A DNA stretch of 64,000 bases from Dokdonella sp. (GTDB lineage Bacteria; Pseudomonadota; Gammaproteobacteria; Xanthomonadales; Rhodanobacteraceae), in the NCBI RefSeq assembly GCF_019634815.1, contig NZ_JAHCAP010000014.1, positions 20,323-84,322 on the forward strand, in the 5' to 3' direction. The notes beneath the pieces are model-generated. The model searched no databases. It worked only from the letters and a program-made list of their open reading frames with translations, and was not told the origin of the DNA. Shown here one piece after another: positions 28,753 through 37,591 of this stretch. Made by a program: the position numbers and the translations under genes. Each line of letters opens with the position of its first letter. Position 1 is the first letter of the stretch.

Positions 28753-30540
28753 TCAGGATGCGACTGCAGCGTGCTTCGGCGGTGCCTGCTCGCTGGCCAG
28801 TGCCGCGGCGACGCGGCGCTGTTCCGCGTGCAGGCGCGCTGGGGTGTGCGTGCCGAAGGAGTCGAGATAGCGGCCGATGTCCTCGACTTCGGCGGCCCAG
28901 CGCGGGACGTCGATCGCAAGCAACTCATCGAGCGCGCCTTCGCGCAGGTCGAGGCCCTGCGTATGCAGATCCTGCGCGCGCGGCAGCAGGCCGATCGCGG
29001 TTTCCTGCGCGCCGGCACGGCCCTCGCAGCGTTCGATGATCCACTCGAGCACGCGCAGGTTCTCGCCGAATCCCGGCCACAGGAACTTGCCATCGGCACC
29101 CTTGCGGAACCAGTTGACGTGGAAGATCTTCGGCAGCTTCGCGCCGGCCTTGTCGAACGAGAGCCAATGCGCGAAGTAGTCGCCGTAGTTGTAGCCGCAG
29201 AATGGCTTCATCGCCATCGAGTCGCGCCGCATCACGCCGACTGCGCCAGTTGCCGCGGCGGTGGTTTCCGAGCCCATTGCGGCACCGACGAGCACGCCAT
29301 GCGCCCAGTCGCGCGCCTCGAACACCAGCGGCACCAGCGAGGGCCGGCGACCGCCGAACACGATTGCGCTGATCGGCACGCCCTGTGCGTCCTCGGCCTT
29401 GGGTGACCAGCTGGGGGCCTGTTTGGCCGAGACGGTGAAGCGCGAATTGGGGTGTGCGGCCGGACCATTGGCGGGATCAAAGGGACGGCCTTGCCAGTCG
29501 GTGACCGGTGCGCCTTCCTTGAGGCCTTCCCACCACGGCTGCATGTCGGTGGTGACCGCGACATTGGTGTAAATCGTGTCGCGCTGGATCGAGGCGAGCG
29601 CATTGGGGTTGGTGCCGTGGTCGGTGCCCGGCGCGACGCCGAAGAAACCGGCCTCGGGATTGATCGCGTACAGACGCCCATCGGCGCCGGGTCGCATCCA
29701 GCAGATGTCATCGCCGATCGTCCACACCTTCCAGCCGGCCTGACGATAGCCTTCGGGCGGAATCAACATGGCCAGGTTGGTCTTGCCGCAAGCCGATGGA
29801 AAAGCGGCGGCAATGTAATGGGTCTGCCCCTGCGGGTTCTGGATGCCGACGATCAGCATGTGTTCGGCGAGCCAGCCTTCGCTGCGTGCCTGCCACGAGG
29901 CGATGCGCAGCGCATGGCATTTCTTGCCGAGCAGGGCATTGCCGCCGTAGCCCGAGCCATAGGACTTGATCGTGAGTTCTTCGGGGAAGTGCATGATGAA
30001 GCGGCGCTCGGGATCGAGTTCGCCGGTCGAATGCAAACCCTTGACGAAGCTGCCTTCGCGCTCGATGCGCGCGAGTGCCGCGCTGCCCATGCGCGTCATG
30101 ATGCGCATGTTGGCGACCACGTACGGCGAGTCGGTGATCTCCACGCCGCAACGAGACAGTGGCGAGTCGATCGGGCCCATGCAGTAGGGAATCACGTAGA
30201 GCGTGCGGCCTTTCATGCAGCCGGCGAACAGCGCGTCGATCTTGGCATGGGCCTGGACCGGCTCCATCCAGTGATTGTTGGGACCGGCATCGGCCTGGTT
30301 TTTCGTGCACACCAGGGTCAGGTGCTCGACGCGGGCGACGTCCGATGGATGCGAGCGGTGCAGGGTGCAGCCCGGGTGGGTGCTCTGATTGAGTTCGATC
30401 AAGGTGCCATCGGCGAGCATCTGCGCGCGCAGGGCGGCGGCCTCGGCATCGGAGCCGTCGCACCAGTGGATCTGGTCGGGTTGGGTGAGGTGGGCGACGT
30501 CGTCGACCCAGCGGTTGAGCGCTTCGAGTGTGCTTGGCAT
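28753..30540 (-). CDS. pckG: Phosphoenolpyruvate carboxykinase (GTP)
   Basis: Enzyme of 595 aa that converts oxaloacetate and GTP to phosphoenolpyruvate in gluconeogenesis. The kinase loop is AAFPSACGKTNLAMLIPP. Other family strings are IGDDICWMRPGADGRLYAIN, NPEAGFFGVAPGT, YGGNALLGKKCHALRI and the guanine-binding FGGRRP and NWFRKGADGKFLWPGFGEN. The length and motifs mark the GTP-dependent class, not the ATP-dependent PckA. The ATG at 30540 (MPSTLEALNRWV) matches the family start. Confidence 0.97.
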   Translation of the reverse strand: MPSTLEALNRWVDDVAHLTQPDQIHWCDGSDAEAAALRAQMLADGTLIELNQSTHPGCTLHRSHPSDVARVEHLTLVCTKNQADAGPNNHWMEPVQAHAKIDALFAGCMKGRTLYVIPYCMGPIDSPLSRCGVEITDSPYVVANMRIMTRMGSAALARIEREGSFVKGLHSTGELDPERRFIMHFPEELTIKSYGSGYGGNALLGKKCHALRIASWQARSEGWLAEHMLIVGIQNPQGQTHYIAAAFPSACGKTNLAMLIPPEGYRQAGWKVWTIGDDICWMRPGADGRLYAINPEAGFFGVAPGTDHGTNPNALASIQRDTIYTNVAVTTDMQPWWEGLKEGAPVTDWQGRPFDPANGPAAHPNSRFTVSAKQAPSWSPKAEDAQGVPISAIVFGGRRPSLVPLVFEARDWAHGVLVGAAMGSETTAAATGAVGVMRRDSMAMKPFCGYNYGDYFAHWLSFDKAGAKLPKIFHVNWFRKGADGKFLWPGFGENLRVLEWIIERCEGRAGAQETAIGLLPRAQDLHTQGLDLREGALDELLAIDVPRWAAEVEDIGRYLDSFGTHTPARLHAEQRRVAAALASEQAPPKHAAVAS

Positions 30541-30643
30541 TGGAATGGCGCGAAATGACTCGCGCGACAAATCAGGACAGGGGACGGTAACGAGCAGCCC
30601 CGGGCAATGCAAGGCGGGGCGCGACAAAGGCAGGATTGGCGCG

Positions 30644-31228
30644 CTAGCGCGGGATCAGGGTGGCGATGAAATCGCGAATGTAGTCCTCGAACTCCTCATG
30701 CGTCATGCGTGGTTGGCCGATTTGGGCGAGCTGAACGAAACCGACATAGGCCGAGAACGCAAGCCGCGCACGGTTTGCCGCGGTGTTGGCATCGAAGCCC
30801 GCATGGCGGAAGGCTTCGGTGAGGAAGGCGATGCGCCGCGCCGAGACGCGCTCGACCAGCGGGCCGACCAGGGGCTGGTCGAGCGTGCGGAACAGGGCTG
30901 CGAACACCGCATGCGACTGGCGCTTGCGACTGACCTGACGGATCAGCTCGCGCAGGCGCTCGCGTGGGTCGGCAACGGCGGCGGCGGGTGCGATCACCTG
31001 ATCTTCGTCGCTTTTCTCCCAGCGCTCTATCGCGGCCTGGATCAGGGCCTCGCGGGTGGGGAAATGCCAGTAGAAGCTGCCCTTGGTCACGCCCAGACGC
31101 CGCGCGAGCGGCTCGACCGCAACCGCGGCAAGGCCGCTTTCGGCGAGGGCCTCGAGCGCGGCCAGTTCCCAGTCCTGCGCGTTGAGGCGTGCCTTGGGTT
31201 CGGATTTGCGGGTCTTGCGGAGCATCAT
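30644..31228 (-). CDS. TetR-family regulator divergent from fadE
   Basis: Repressor-type protein of 194 aa. The N-terminal HTH (about 12-58) reads ALEALAESGLAAVAVEPLARR and LGVTKGSFYWHFPTREALIQ. The C-terminal ligand domain is helical. TetR proteins beside acyl-CoA dehydrogenase genes commonly sense acyl-CoA. It is transcribed away from fadE across a 152-base gap with a palindromic operator candidate (31322-31339) overlapping the fadE promoter. Adjacent ATG codons at 31228 and 31225 are both possible starts. Confidence 0.9.
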   Translation of the reverse strand: MMLRKTRKSEPKARLNAQDWELAALEALAESGLAAVAVEPLARRLGVTKGSFYWHFPTREALIQAAIERWEKSDEDQVIAPAAAVADPRERLRELIRQVSRKRQSHAVFAALFRTLDQPLVGPLVERVSARRIAFLTEAFRHAGFDANTAANRARLAFSAYVGFVQLAQIGQPRMTHEEFEDYIRDFIATLIPR

Positions 31229-31298
31229 TGCAGTGTGCCGCAGCCTCGCTGCCTGCGAAAGACCGCAATGTGACTCGACACGCTTTGCTGCAATTAGA

Positions 31299-31328
31299 TT
31301 GACAGCTCGAAATCGGCAATCCCATACT
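31299..31328 (+). promoter_or_regulatory. fadE promoter
   Basis: TTGACA (31299-31304) is followed after 18 bases by CATACT (31323-31328). Transcription would begin near 31335, about 45 bases before the fadE start. The -10 element lies inside the inverted repeat at 31322-31339. Confidence 0.55.
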
Positions 31329-31339
31329 GTGCCGTATGG
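31322..31339. promoter_or_regulatory. Palindromic operator candidate for the TetR regulator
   Basis: CCATAC-TGTGCC-GTATGG is a perfect inverted repeat with 6-bp arms and a 6-base spacer. It covers the -10 element and transcription start of fadE, so a bound repressor would block the promoter. It is the only such palindrome I saw in this divergent gap. Confidence 0.55.
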
Positions 31340-31380
31340 TGCATTCCTGCCCGTGATTCCTCGATGCGGAGGGCCGCGTG

Positions 31381-33852
31381 ATGATCGTGCTGATTCCTTT
31401 CCTGTGTGGTGTGGTGGCGCTGCTGGTGGCTGCGTATCTGCGCATGCGCCTGCCGCTGTGGTCGCTGATGACGGCGGTGGTGATCGTGGCCGCGGGCTGG
31501 TTCGCCAACGCGGGGTTCTGGGCAACTGCCTTGCCGCTCGTTGCGCTGGGCCTCGTGGCGCTGCCGCTCAACCTGCCGCGGTTCCGCCGCACACGCCTGT
31601 CCGCGCCGCTGCTCGCGTTGTTCCAGAAAGTCACGCCGCAGCTGTCGGAAACCGAGCAAGTCGCGCTCGATGCGGGCACGGTTGGCTTCGAGGGTGAGCT
31701 GTTCAGCGGCAAGCCCGACTGGCGCAAGCTGCTCGACCAGCCCAGGCCGCAGCTTTCTGTCGAGGAGCAAGCCTTCCTCGATGGCCCGGTCGAAGAGTTG
31801 TGCGGGATGATCAATGACTGGCAGATCAGTCACGAGCTGGCCGACCTGCCGCCCGAGGTCTGGGACTTCCTCAAGCAGCATCGCTTCTTCGGCATGATCA
31901 TTCCCAAGGCCTATGGCGGCCTGGGATTCTCTGCGCTTGCGCATTCGATGGTGCTGCAGAAGATCGCCGGGCTTTCCACCACGCTGTGCTCGACCGTGGC
32001 GGTGCCCAATTCGCTCGGTCCGGGCGAGCTGCTCGTCCATTACGGCACGCAGGAACAGAAGGACTACTACCTGCCGCGGCTCGCCGATGGCCACGAGATT
32101 CCCTGCTTTGCGCTGACCGGCCCGTATGCGGGTTCCGATGCGACCTCGATTCCCGACTACGGCATCGTCTGCATGGGGGAATGGGAAGGCGCGCGCGTGC
32201 TCGGCGTGCGACTGACATTCGACAAGCGCTACATCACCCTGGCGCCGGTGGCGACGATCGTGGGCCTGGCCTTCCGCATGCACGATCCCGAGCACCTGCT
32301 CGGCGATGTCGATGATCTGGGCATCACGCTGGCGCTGTTGCCGCGCGACACCAAGGGTCTGGAAATCGGTCGTCGCCACATGCCACTCAACAATCCGTTC
32401 CAGAACGGCCCGGTGCGCGGCAAGGACGTATTCGTGCCGCTCGCGCAATTGATCGGCGGGCCCGAGATGGCCGGCCACGGCTGGCGCATGCTGGTCGAGT
32501 GCCTGTCGGTCGGGCGTGCAATTTCACTGCCGTCCAACACCAGTGGCGGCGCCCGCTTCGCGGTGGCCGCGACCGGCGCCTACGCGCGCGTGCGCAAGCA
32601 GTTTGGCCTGGCGATCGGTCGCTTCGAAGGCGTCGAGGAAGCGCTCGCGCGGATTGCCGGCTACACCTACCAGATCAGCGCCTTGTCACTGGAAACTGCC
32701 GCGGCGGTCGATCGCGGTGAGAAACCCTCGGTGCCTTCGGCGATCGCCAAGTACCACGCCACCGAGCGAGCGCGTGAGGTCGCCAAGGATGCGATGGACG
32801 TGCATGGCGGCAAGGGCATCGTGCTCGGGCCGGGCAACTGGCTCGGTCGCGGCTGGCAGGGTGCGCCGATCGCGATCACGGTCGAAGGCGCCAACATCCT
32901 CACGCGCAGCCTGATGATCTACGGTCAGGGCGCGATCCGTTGCCATCCCTTCGTGCTCAAGGAAATGCAGGCGCTCAAGATCGCCGATTACGGCGAGCGC
33001 CTGCGTGCCTTCGATGCGGCACTGTTCGGCCACATCGGGTTTTCCATTTCCAATGGCGTGCGCAGCTTCGTGCTCGGCTTGTGCATGGCGCGGATCGGCA
33101 GCGTGCCGGGCACCACCTACACGCGCCGCTACTACCGCAAGCTCAACCGCTATGCGGCGGCGCTCGCGCTGGTGTCCGATGTCTCGATGCTGGTGCTCGG
33201 CGGCAAGCTCAAGTTCAAGGAAAAGCTCTCGGCAAGGTTGGGCGATGTGCTGTCCAACCTCTACATCGCCAGTGCGATGCTCAAGCGCTTCAATGACCAG
33301 GACAATCCGGTCAACGATCAGCCGCTGCTGGCCTGGGGCATCCACGACAGCATGTATCGCATGCAGGAGGCGCTCGATGGCGTGCTGCGCAACTTCCCGT
33401 TGCGGCCGGTGGCATGGTTGCTGCGCATGCTGGTGTTCCCGCTCGGTCGTCGCGAAGTGCCGCCGTCCGATCGCCTGGGGCGCCGGGTCGCTGCGATCAT
33501 CGCTGCGCCGGGCGAGGCACGCGCGCGCCTGCTCGGGCCGATCTACCTCACGCCCAGCGCGAACAATCCGGTCGGTCGCATGAACGCGCTGCTGCCCGAC
33601 GTGATTGCCGCCGAGCCGATCGAACGCAAGTTCCTCAAGGCGGTCAAGGCTGGCGAGCTCGCGGGCTACGACTACGACAGTCAGCTCGCCGATGCGCTCG
33701 CCAAGGGCGTGCTCGACGCGGCCGAACATGCGCTGCTGGCGCGCGTGCGCAAGGCCAGCTTCGAGTTCATCTCGGTCGATGACTTCGATGCCGAAGAACT
33801 CGTTGCCGGCGCACGCGGCAGGGCCAGGCGTGATTTGCGGCCTGCAGCCTGA
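31381..33852 (+). CDS. fadE: Acyl-CoA dehydrogenase FadE
   Basis: Long-form acyl-CoA dehydrogenase of 823 aa (E. coli FadE is 814). Two N-terminal membrane helices (about 1-60) are followed by a linker and then the dehydrogenase core. Core strings are PPEVWDFLKQHRFFGMIIPK, YGGLGFSALAHSMVLQKIAG, FALTGPYAGSDATSIPDYGI, and SLPSNTSGGARFAVAATGAY. The C-terminal family extension follows (about 550-823). It oxidises acyl-CoA to enoyl-CoA and passes electrons to EtfAB. The ATG at 31381 is preferred over a GTG one codon upstream. Confidence 0.95.
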   Translation: MIVLIPFLCGVVALLVAAYLRMRLPLWSLMTAVVIVAAGWFANAGFWATALPLVALGLVALPLNLPRFRRTRLSAPLLALFQKVTPQLSETEQVALDAGTVGFEGELFSGKPDWRKLLDQPRPQLSVEEQAFLDGPVEELCGMINDWQISHELADLPPEVWDFLKQHRFFGMIIPKAYGGLGFSALAHSMVLQKIAGLSTTLCSTVAVPNSLGPGELLVHYGTQEQKDYYLPRLADGHEIPCFALTGPYAGSDATSIPDYGIVCMGEWEGARVLGVRLTFDKRYITLAPVATIVGLAFRMHDPEHLLGDVDDLGITLALLPRDTKGLEIGRRHMPLNNPFQNGPVRGKDVFVPLAQLIGGPEMAGHGWRMLVECLSVGRAISLPSNTSGGARFAVAATGAYARVRKQFGLAIGRFEGVEEALARIAGYTYQISALSLETAAAVDRGEKPSVPSAIAKYHATERAREVAKDAMDVHGGKGIVLGPGNWLGRGWQGAPIAITVEGANILTRSLMIYGQGAIRCHPFVLKEMQALKIADYGERLRAFDAALFGHIGFSISNGVRSFVLGLCMARIGSVPGTTYTRRYYRKLNRYAAALALVSDVSMLVLGGKLKFKEKLSARLGDVLSNLYIASAMLKRFNDQDNPVNDQPLLAWGIHDSMYRMQEALDGVLRNFPLRPVAWLLRMLVFPLGRREVPPSDRLGRRVAAIIAAPGEARARLLGPIYLTPSANNPVGRMNALLPDVIAAEPIERKFLKAVKAGELAGYDYDSQLADALAKGVLDAAEHALLARVRKASFEFISVDDFDAEELVAGARGRARRDLRPAA

Positions 33853-33897
33853 ACCCGGTCCCGGCGGCCGCCACTGCGGTTGCCGGAAGCCGTGCGC

Positions 33898-34746
33898 TCA
33901 GGGCAGCAGCGCGGATGCGTGATGGCGCAGGTGATCGGCGATGAAGCTCTGCACAAACCAGTAGCTGTGGTCGTAGCCGGCATGCACGCGCAGGGTCAAC
34001 GGCTGCCGCGCGACGCGCGCGGCTGAATCGAGGCGCCAGTACTGCAACTGGGTGTCGCGGAACTTGTCGGCCTGTCCCTGATCGATCAGCGCCGTGCCCG
34101 GAAAACGCTGGCGATCTTCGATCAGGGCCACCGCATCCCAGGCGCGCCAGAGTTTGCGATCCTCGCCGAGATATTTGCGCAACGCCTTGTGACCCCACGG
34201 TACCTGACTCGGTGCAACGATCGGCGCGAACGCCGATACCGAGCGGTAGCGGTGCGGCAGCTTGAGCGCGATCGTGAGTGCGCCGTGGCCGCCCATCGAA
34301 TGCCCGCAAATCCCGGCACGTTCGATGTCGAGCGCGGGAAAGTGCGTGCCCAGCAGGTAAGGCAGCTCCTTGGTGAGGTAGCTGAACATGCGAAAGCGCG
34401 GCGCGAATGCCGGCGTGGTCGCGTCGAGATAGAAGCCTGCGCCTTCGCCGAACTCCCAATCGCCGGTGGCGCCCTCGATGCCGGTGTCGCGCGGGCTGGT
34501 GTCTGGCGTGACGAGCGCGATGCCGAGCTGCGCGGCAATGCGCTGTGCGCCGGCCTTGATCGCGAAGGTTTCCTCGTTGCAGGTGAGGCCGGCGAGGAAA
34601 TACAGCACCGGCGCGCGCTGACCGCGCGGCAGCGGCGGCACGTACACACCAAAGCGCATGCAGCCGCCGGTCTCCAGTGAATCGTGCCGATAGAAGCCCT
34701 GCTCGCCGCCGAAACAGCATTGTTCGGAAATGGTGTCGATGCTCAT
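33898..34746 (-). CDS. fghA: S-formylglutathione hydrolase
   Basis: Esterase-D family enzyme of 282 aa. It hydrolyses S-formylglutathione to formate and glutathione in formaldehyde detoxification. The nucleophile elbow is GHSMGGHGALT (Ser about 151). Other family strings are FGVYVPPLPRGQRAPVLYFL, AGLTCNEETFAIKAGAQRIA, GFYLDATTPAF, and the C-terminal HAGYDHSYWFVQSFIADHLR containing the catalytic His. The glutathione-dependent formaldehyde dehydrogenase partner is not in the window. Confidence 0.95.
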   Translation of the reverse strand: MSIDTISEQCCFGGEQGFYRHDSLETGGCMRFGVYVPPLPRGQRAPVLYFLAGLTCNEETFAIKAGAQRIAAQLGIALVTPDTSPRDTGIEGATGDWEFGEGAGFYLDATTPAFAPRFRMFSYLTKELPYLLGTHFPALDIERAGICGHSMGGHGALTIALKLPHRYRSVSAFAPIVAPSQVPWGHKALRKYLGEDRKLWRAWDAVALIEDRQRFPGTALIDQGQADKFRDTQLQYWRLDSAARVARQPLTLRVHAGYDHSYWFVQSFIADHLRHHASALLP

Positions 34747-34852
34747 GGTCTTGCTTTGGGCAACTGCAATGCGTGGCGTGAGTGGGGTGGGGGCAACGGT
34801 GACGGCTTGCCTTGGGCTACTCTACCTGCGCTTGCCCATTTGCAGAAATCCA

Positions 34853-35341
34853 ATGCCCTATACGCCGATCCTCGCCACCCTGGGTTACGTGCTCTCACCC
34901 GATCGCAGGCAGGTACTGATGATTCACCGCAATGCCCGCCCCGACGATCCGCATCTGGGCAAGTACAACGGTCTGGGCGGCAAGCTCGATCCACTGGAGG
35001 ACGCAGCTGCGGGCATGCGCCGCGAGATTGGCGAGGAAGCCGGCATCGAATGCACGCAGATGCAACTGCGTGGCACCTTGAGTTGGCCGGGATTCGGCAA
35101 GCAGGGCGAGGATTGGTTCGGTTTCATTTTTCTTGTCACGCAGTTCCGCGGCACGCCGCTGGCACACAATGCCGAAGGCACGCTGGAGTGGATCGAGCGG
35201 GAACGGTTGGACGAGCTGCCAATGTGGGAAGGCGATCGCCACTTCCTGCCGCTGGTGTTCGATGACGATCCGCGCCCATTTCACGGCGTGATGCCCTACC
35301 GCGATGGCCGCCCGCAAGCCTGGAGCTATTCGCGCGTCTGA
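34853..35341 (+). CDS. NUDIX hydrolase (MutT / 8-oxo-dGTP diphosphatase-like)
   Basis: Protein of 162 aa. The Nudix box is clear: GLGGKLDPLEDAAAGMRREI then GEEAGIE, with the metal-binding Glu residues in place. It resembles MutT/NUDT1-like 8-oxo-dGTP hydrolases (start PYTPILATLGYVLSPDRRQV; KYNGLGGKL as in human MTH1). It may clear oxidised nucleotides. Its 3' end overlaps the convergent transporter gene by 16 bases. Confidence 0.85.
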   Translation: MPYTPILATLGYVLSPDRRQVLMIHRNARPDDPHLGKYNGLGGKLDPLEDAAAGMRREIGEEAGIECTQMQLRGTLSWPGFGKQGEDWFGFIFLVTQFRGTPLAHNAEGTLEWIERERLDELPMWEGDRHFLPLVFDDDPRPFHGVMPYRDGRPQAWSYSRV

Positions 35342-36600
35342 GTCGGGTTGCGTTCGGCCAGTCGCGCCGCGGTCCAGCCGATGCGCGCCGAACAGGCGGC
35401 TGCAATCACGGTGAGTGCGGCGACCAGCGGCAGGCTCGCGCCGAGCGCGCGCACACCGTTGAGCCCGCTGGTGACCACCACGTCGCCGAATCGCCAGACC
35501 GAGGTGTCTATGAAGTTCTTGGTCTTGTAGCGCGTTTCGGCATCCACGCGCGTATACAGCGAGTCGGAGGCGGGCTTGAAGATGCCGTAGGCGCTCGCGC
35601 GGGTGAGCACCGCGACGGCGGCGATCCACGCGCCACCAAAAACCGCGAACAGGCCGAGCATGACCGCCTTGACCAGGCCGTCGAGCACCAGCGGCGCGCC
35701 GGGGCCGAAGCGCACCATCAAGGCGCGCGTGACGCCGATCTGCAGCAACATTTGCAGTACATTGGTGGACAAGTCGATGTTGGCCTGAAAGTTGATGCGC
35801 GCCTCGCGCGTGAGATTGACCGCGCCGTTGTAGTCGGCGAGCAGGGCATAGATCACCGTGCCCACGGCGTCGCCGAGCAGCATGAGCAGCGCCATGCGCC
35901 GCATCAGAGGCGACTTGAAGGTCTCAACCGCGCCGGCCAGAAAGCCGCCACCGATGATGCGTTCATCGCGGCGCTCGTCACCGGCGACCGGATGACGCCG
36001 GCCCCAGTCGGCGAGAGCCATCATCGCAAGGATCGCCGCGCCCAACAGCAGCGCCGATACCACCAGCAGGCCGCTGACACCGAGCTGTTGATTGAGCAAT
36101 TTGGTGAGCAGCGGGCCGACGATCGCGCCGATCGCGCCGCCCAGCGCAATCACCGGGAACAGGCGATGCGCCTGCTCGGCATCGAACAAGTCCGCCATGA
36201 AACTCCAGAACACCGCAACCACGAACAGGTTGAACACGCTGATCCAGACGAAGAAGGCCGAGCCGAGCAGGCGTGCGCCGATCGCATCCTGCATCTGGAA
36301 CAAGGGGATGAAGGCGATCGTGCCAAGGATGAAGAAGAGATACACCAAGGGCACGAACACGCGGCGCGGAAAGCGCGCGACCAGTGCGCCGAACGGCGGC
36401 GCCAGCAGCAGGGTGGCGACGAAGGTGGCGAGATAGAAGATCGGCAGCGCAGTCGAGCCGACCGCGGCGGACAGCTGGTCGCGCACCGGCCGCAGCACGT
36501 AGTAGGCCGCCAGCACGCAGAAGAAATAGACGAAGGCGACGACGACGGCAAACCATTCGTGACGCGCAATGGCTGGGGTCTTCGGCAAGGCTCGGGGCAT
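35326..36600 (-). CDS. TLC/MFS-type nucleotide exchange carrier-like membrane protein
   Basis: Polytopic protein of 424 aa with about 12 helices. The start AFVYFFCVLAAYYVLRPVRD resembles the ATP:ADP antiporter (TLC) family, where this stretch lies in helix 1 and its loop. Free-living proteobacteria carry such proteins without known nucleotide-exchange activity, so the substrate is open. A further family-like stretch is FIDTSVWRFGDVVVTSGLNG near the C-terminus. The last 5 codons overlap the convergent NUDIX gene. Confidence 0.75.
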   Translation of the reverse strand: MPRALPKTPAIARHEWFAVVVAFVYFFCVLAAYYVLRPVRDQLSAAVGSTALPIFYLATFVATLLLAPPFGALVARFPRRVFVPLVYLFFILGTIAFIPLFQMQDAIGARLLGSAFFVWISVFNLFVVAVFWSFMADLFDAEQAHRLFPVIALGGAIGAIVGPLLTKLLNQQLGVSGLLVVSALLLGAAILAMMALADWGRRHPVAGDERRDERIIGGGFLAGAVETFKSPLMRRMALLMLLGDAVGTVIYALLADYNGAVNLTREARINFQANIDLSTNVLQMLLQIGVTRALMVRFGPGAPLVLDGLVKAVMLGLFAVFGGAWIAAVAVLTRASAYGIFKPASDSLYTRVDAETRYKTKNFIDTSVWRFGDVVVTSGLNGVRALGASLPLVAALTVIAAACSARIGWTAARLAERNPTQTRE

Positions 36601-36669
36601 CCGTGGCGAAACGACCGCGCAAGCCTAGCATGCGTGTCGCGCCATCTCGCGCATCGCTATCATCGGCAG

Positions 36670-37470
36670 ATGATTGCAAGGGTTTCCGCGCTTCACGTCT
36701 ATCCGATCAAGTCCTGCGCGCCGTGGACGGTGGACGAGGCCGTGGTCGGGCCGCGCGGATTCGATGGCGACCGGCGCTGGATGGTCGTCGATGCGCAAGG
36801 TCGCTTCATCACCGCGCGCAAGCAGCCGCGCCTGGTGCTGATCCGCGCCGAGGCGGCGGGCGCAGGCTTGCGCCTGCAGGCACCGGCGATGCCATCGCAG
36901 CGGCTTCACGCTGCGCCCGACTTGCCGCGCATCAGCGCGCAGGTGTGGGAAAGCACGGTGCAGGCGCAGGCGGGCTGTCCCGAAGCCGATGCCTGGATCA
37001 GCCGATTTCTCGGGCAGAGCGCGCGCTTCGTGCACATGGATGCGGCCTGCGTGCGGTCCGTCAGTGCCGACTATGGCGACGAAGGCGATGAAGTCAGTTT
37101 TGCCGATGGCTTTCCGCTGCTGCTGATTTCGCAAGCCGCGCTCGACGGACTCAACGAGAGGCTTGCCATGCCGGTGCCGATGCTGCGCTTCCGTCCCAGC
37201 CTCGTCGTTGCCGGCACCGCGCCGCATGCAGAGGACGATTGGTGCCGGATCCGCGTCGGTGCGATCGAGTTCGACGTGGTCAAGCCATGCACGCGTTGCG
37301 TGTTCACCACGGTCGATCTCGAACATGGCACGTTCGATCCCGCGGGCGAACCACTCAAGACGCTGATGGGGTATCGCCGCACGCCCAAGGGTGTGCGCTT
37401 CGGCCAGAACCTGATCCCGCGCGGTCGCGGCGTGCTGCGCGTCGGCGATGCCGTGGAGGTGCTGCAATGA
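36670..37470 (+). CDS. MOSC-domain protein (YcbX-like)
   Basis: Protein of 266 aa. The N-terminal MOSC beta-barrel domain starts VSALHVYPIKSCAPWTVDEA and continues GFDGDRRWMVVDAQGRFITA. The C-terminal MOSC domain has the conserved Cys region VVKPCTRCVFTTVDLEHGTF and TPKGVRFGQNLIPRG. Family members (YcbX, YiiM, mARC) bind the molybdenum cofactor and reduce N-hydroxylated compounds. There is no 2Fe-2S ferredoxin domain at the C-terminus, unlike E. coli YcbX. The ATG at 36670 fits the domain start. Confidence 0.88.
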   Translation: MIARVSALHVYPIKSCAPWTVDEAVVGPRGFDGDRRWMVVDAQGRFITARKQPRLVLIRAEAAGAGLRLQAPAMPSQRLHAAPDLPRISAQVWESTVQAQAGCPEADAWISRFLGQSARFVHMDAACVRSVSADYGDEGDEVSFADGFPLLLISQAALDGLNERLAMPVPMLRFRPSLVVAGTAPHAEDDWCRIRVGAIEFDVVKPCTRCVFTTVDLEHGTFDPAGEPLKTLMGYRRTPKGVRFGQNLIPRGRGVLRVGDAVEVLQ

Positions 37471-37591
37471 TGGCGATCCGTATTCGTCGACAGCCGCGCT
37501 GCCTGCGGCAAGAACGGCTGGTGCAGTGCGATGGAGCCTTTGCTCTAGCGCGTCGCAATATGCTCGAAGCAGTCCTGTGACGGAATCGCCC

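Noticed and set aside
28036..30558. Two long plus-strand frames opposite the sulfotransferase and pckG genes
   Set aside because: They are shadow frames of strongly supported minus-strand genes, with no recognisable domains or ribosome-binding sites.
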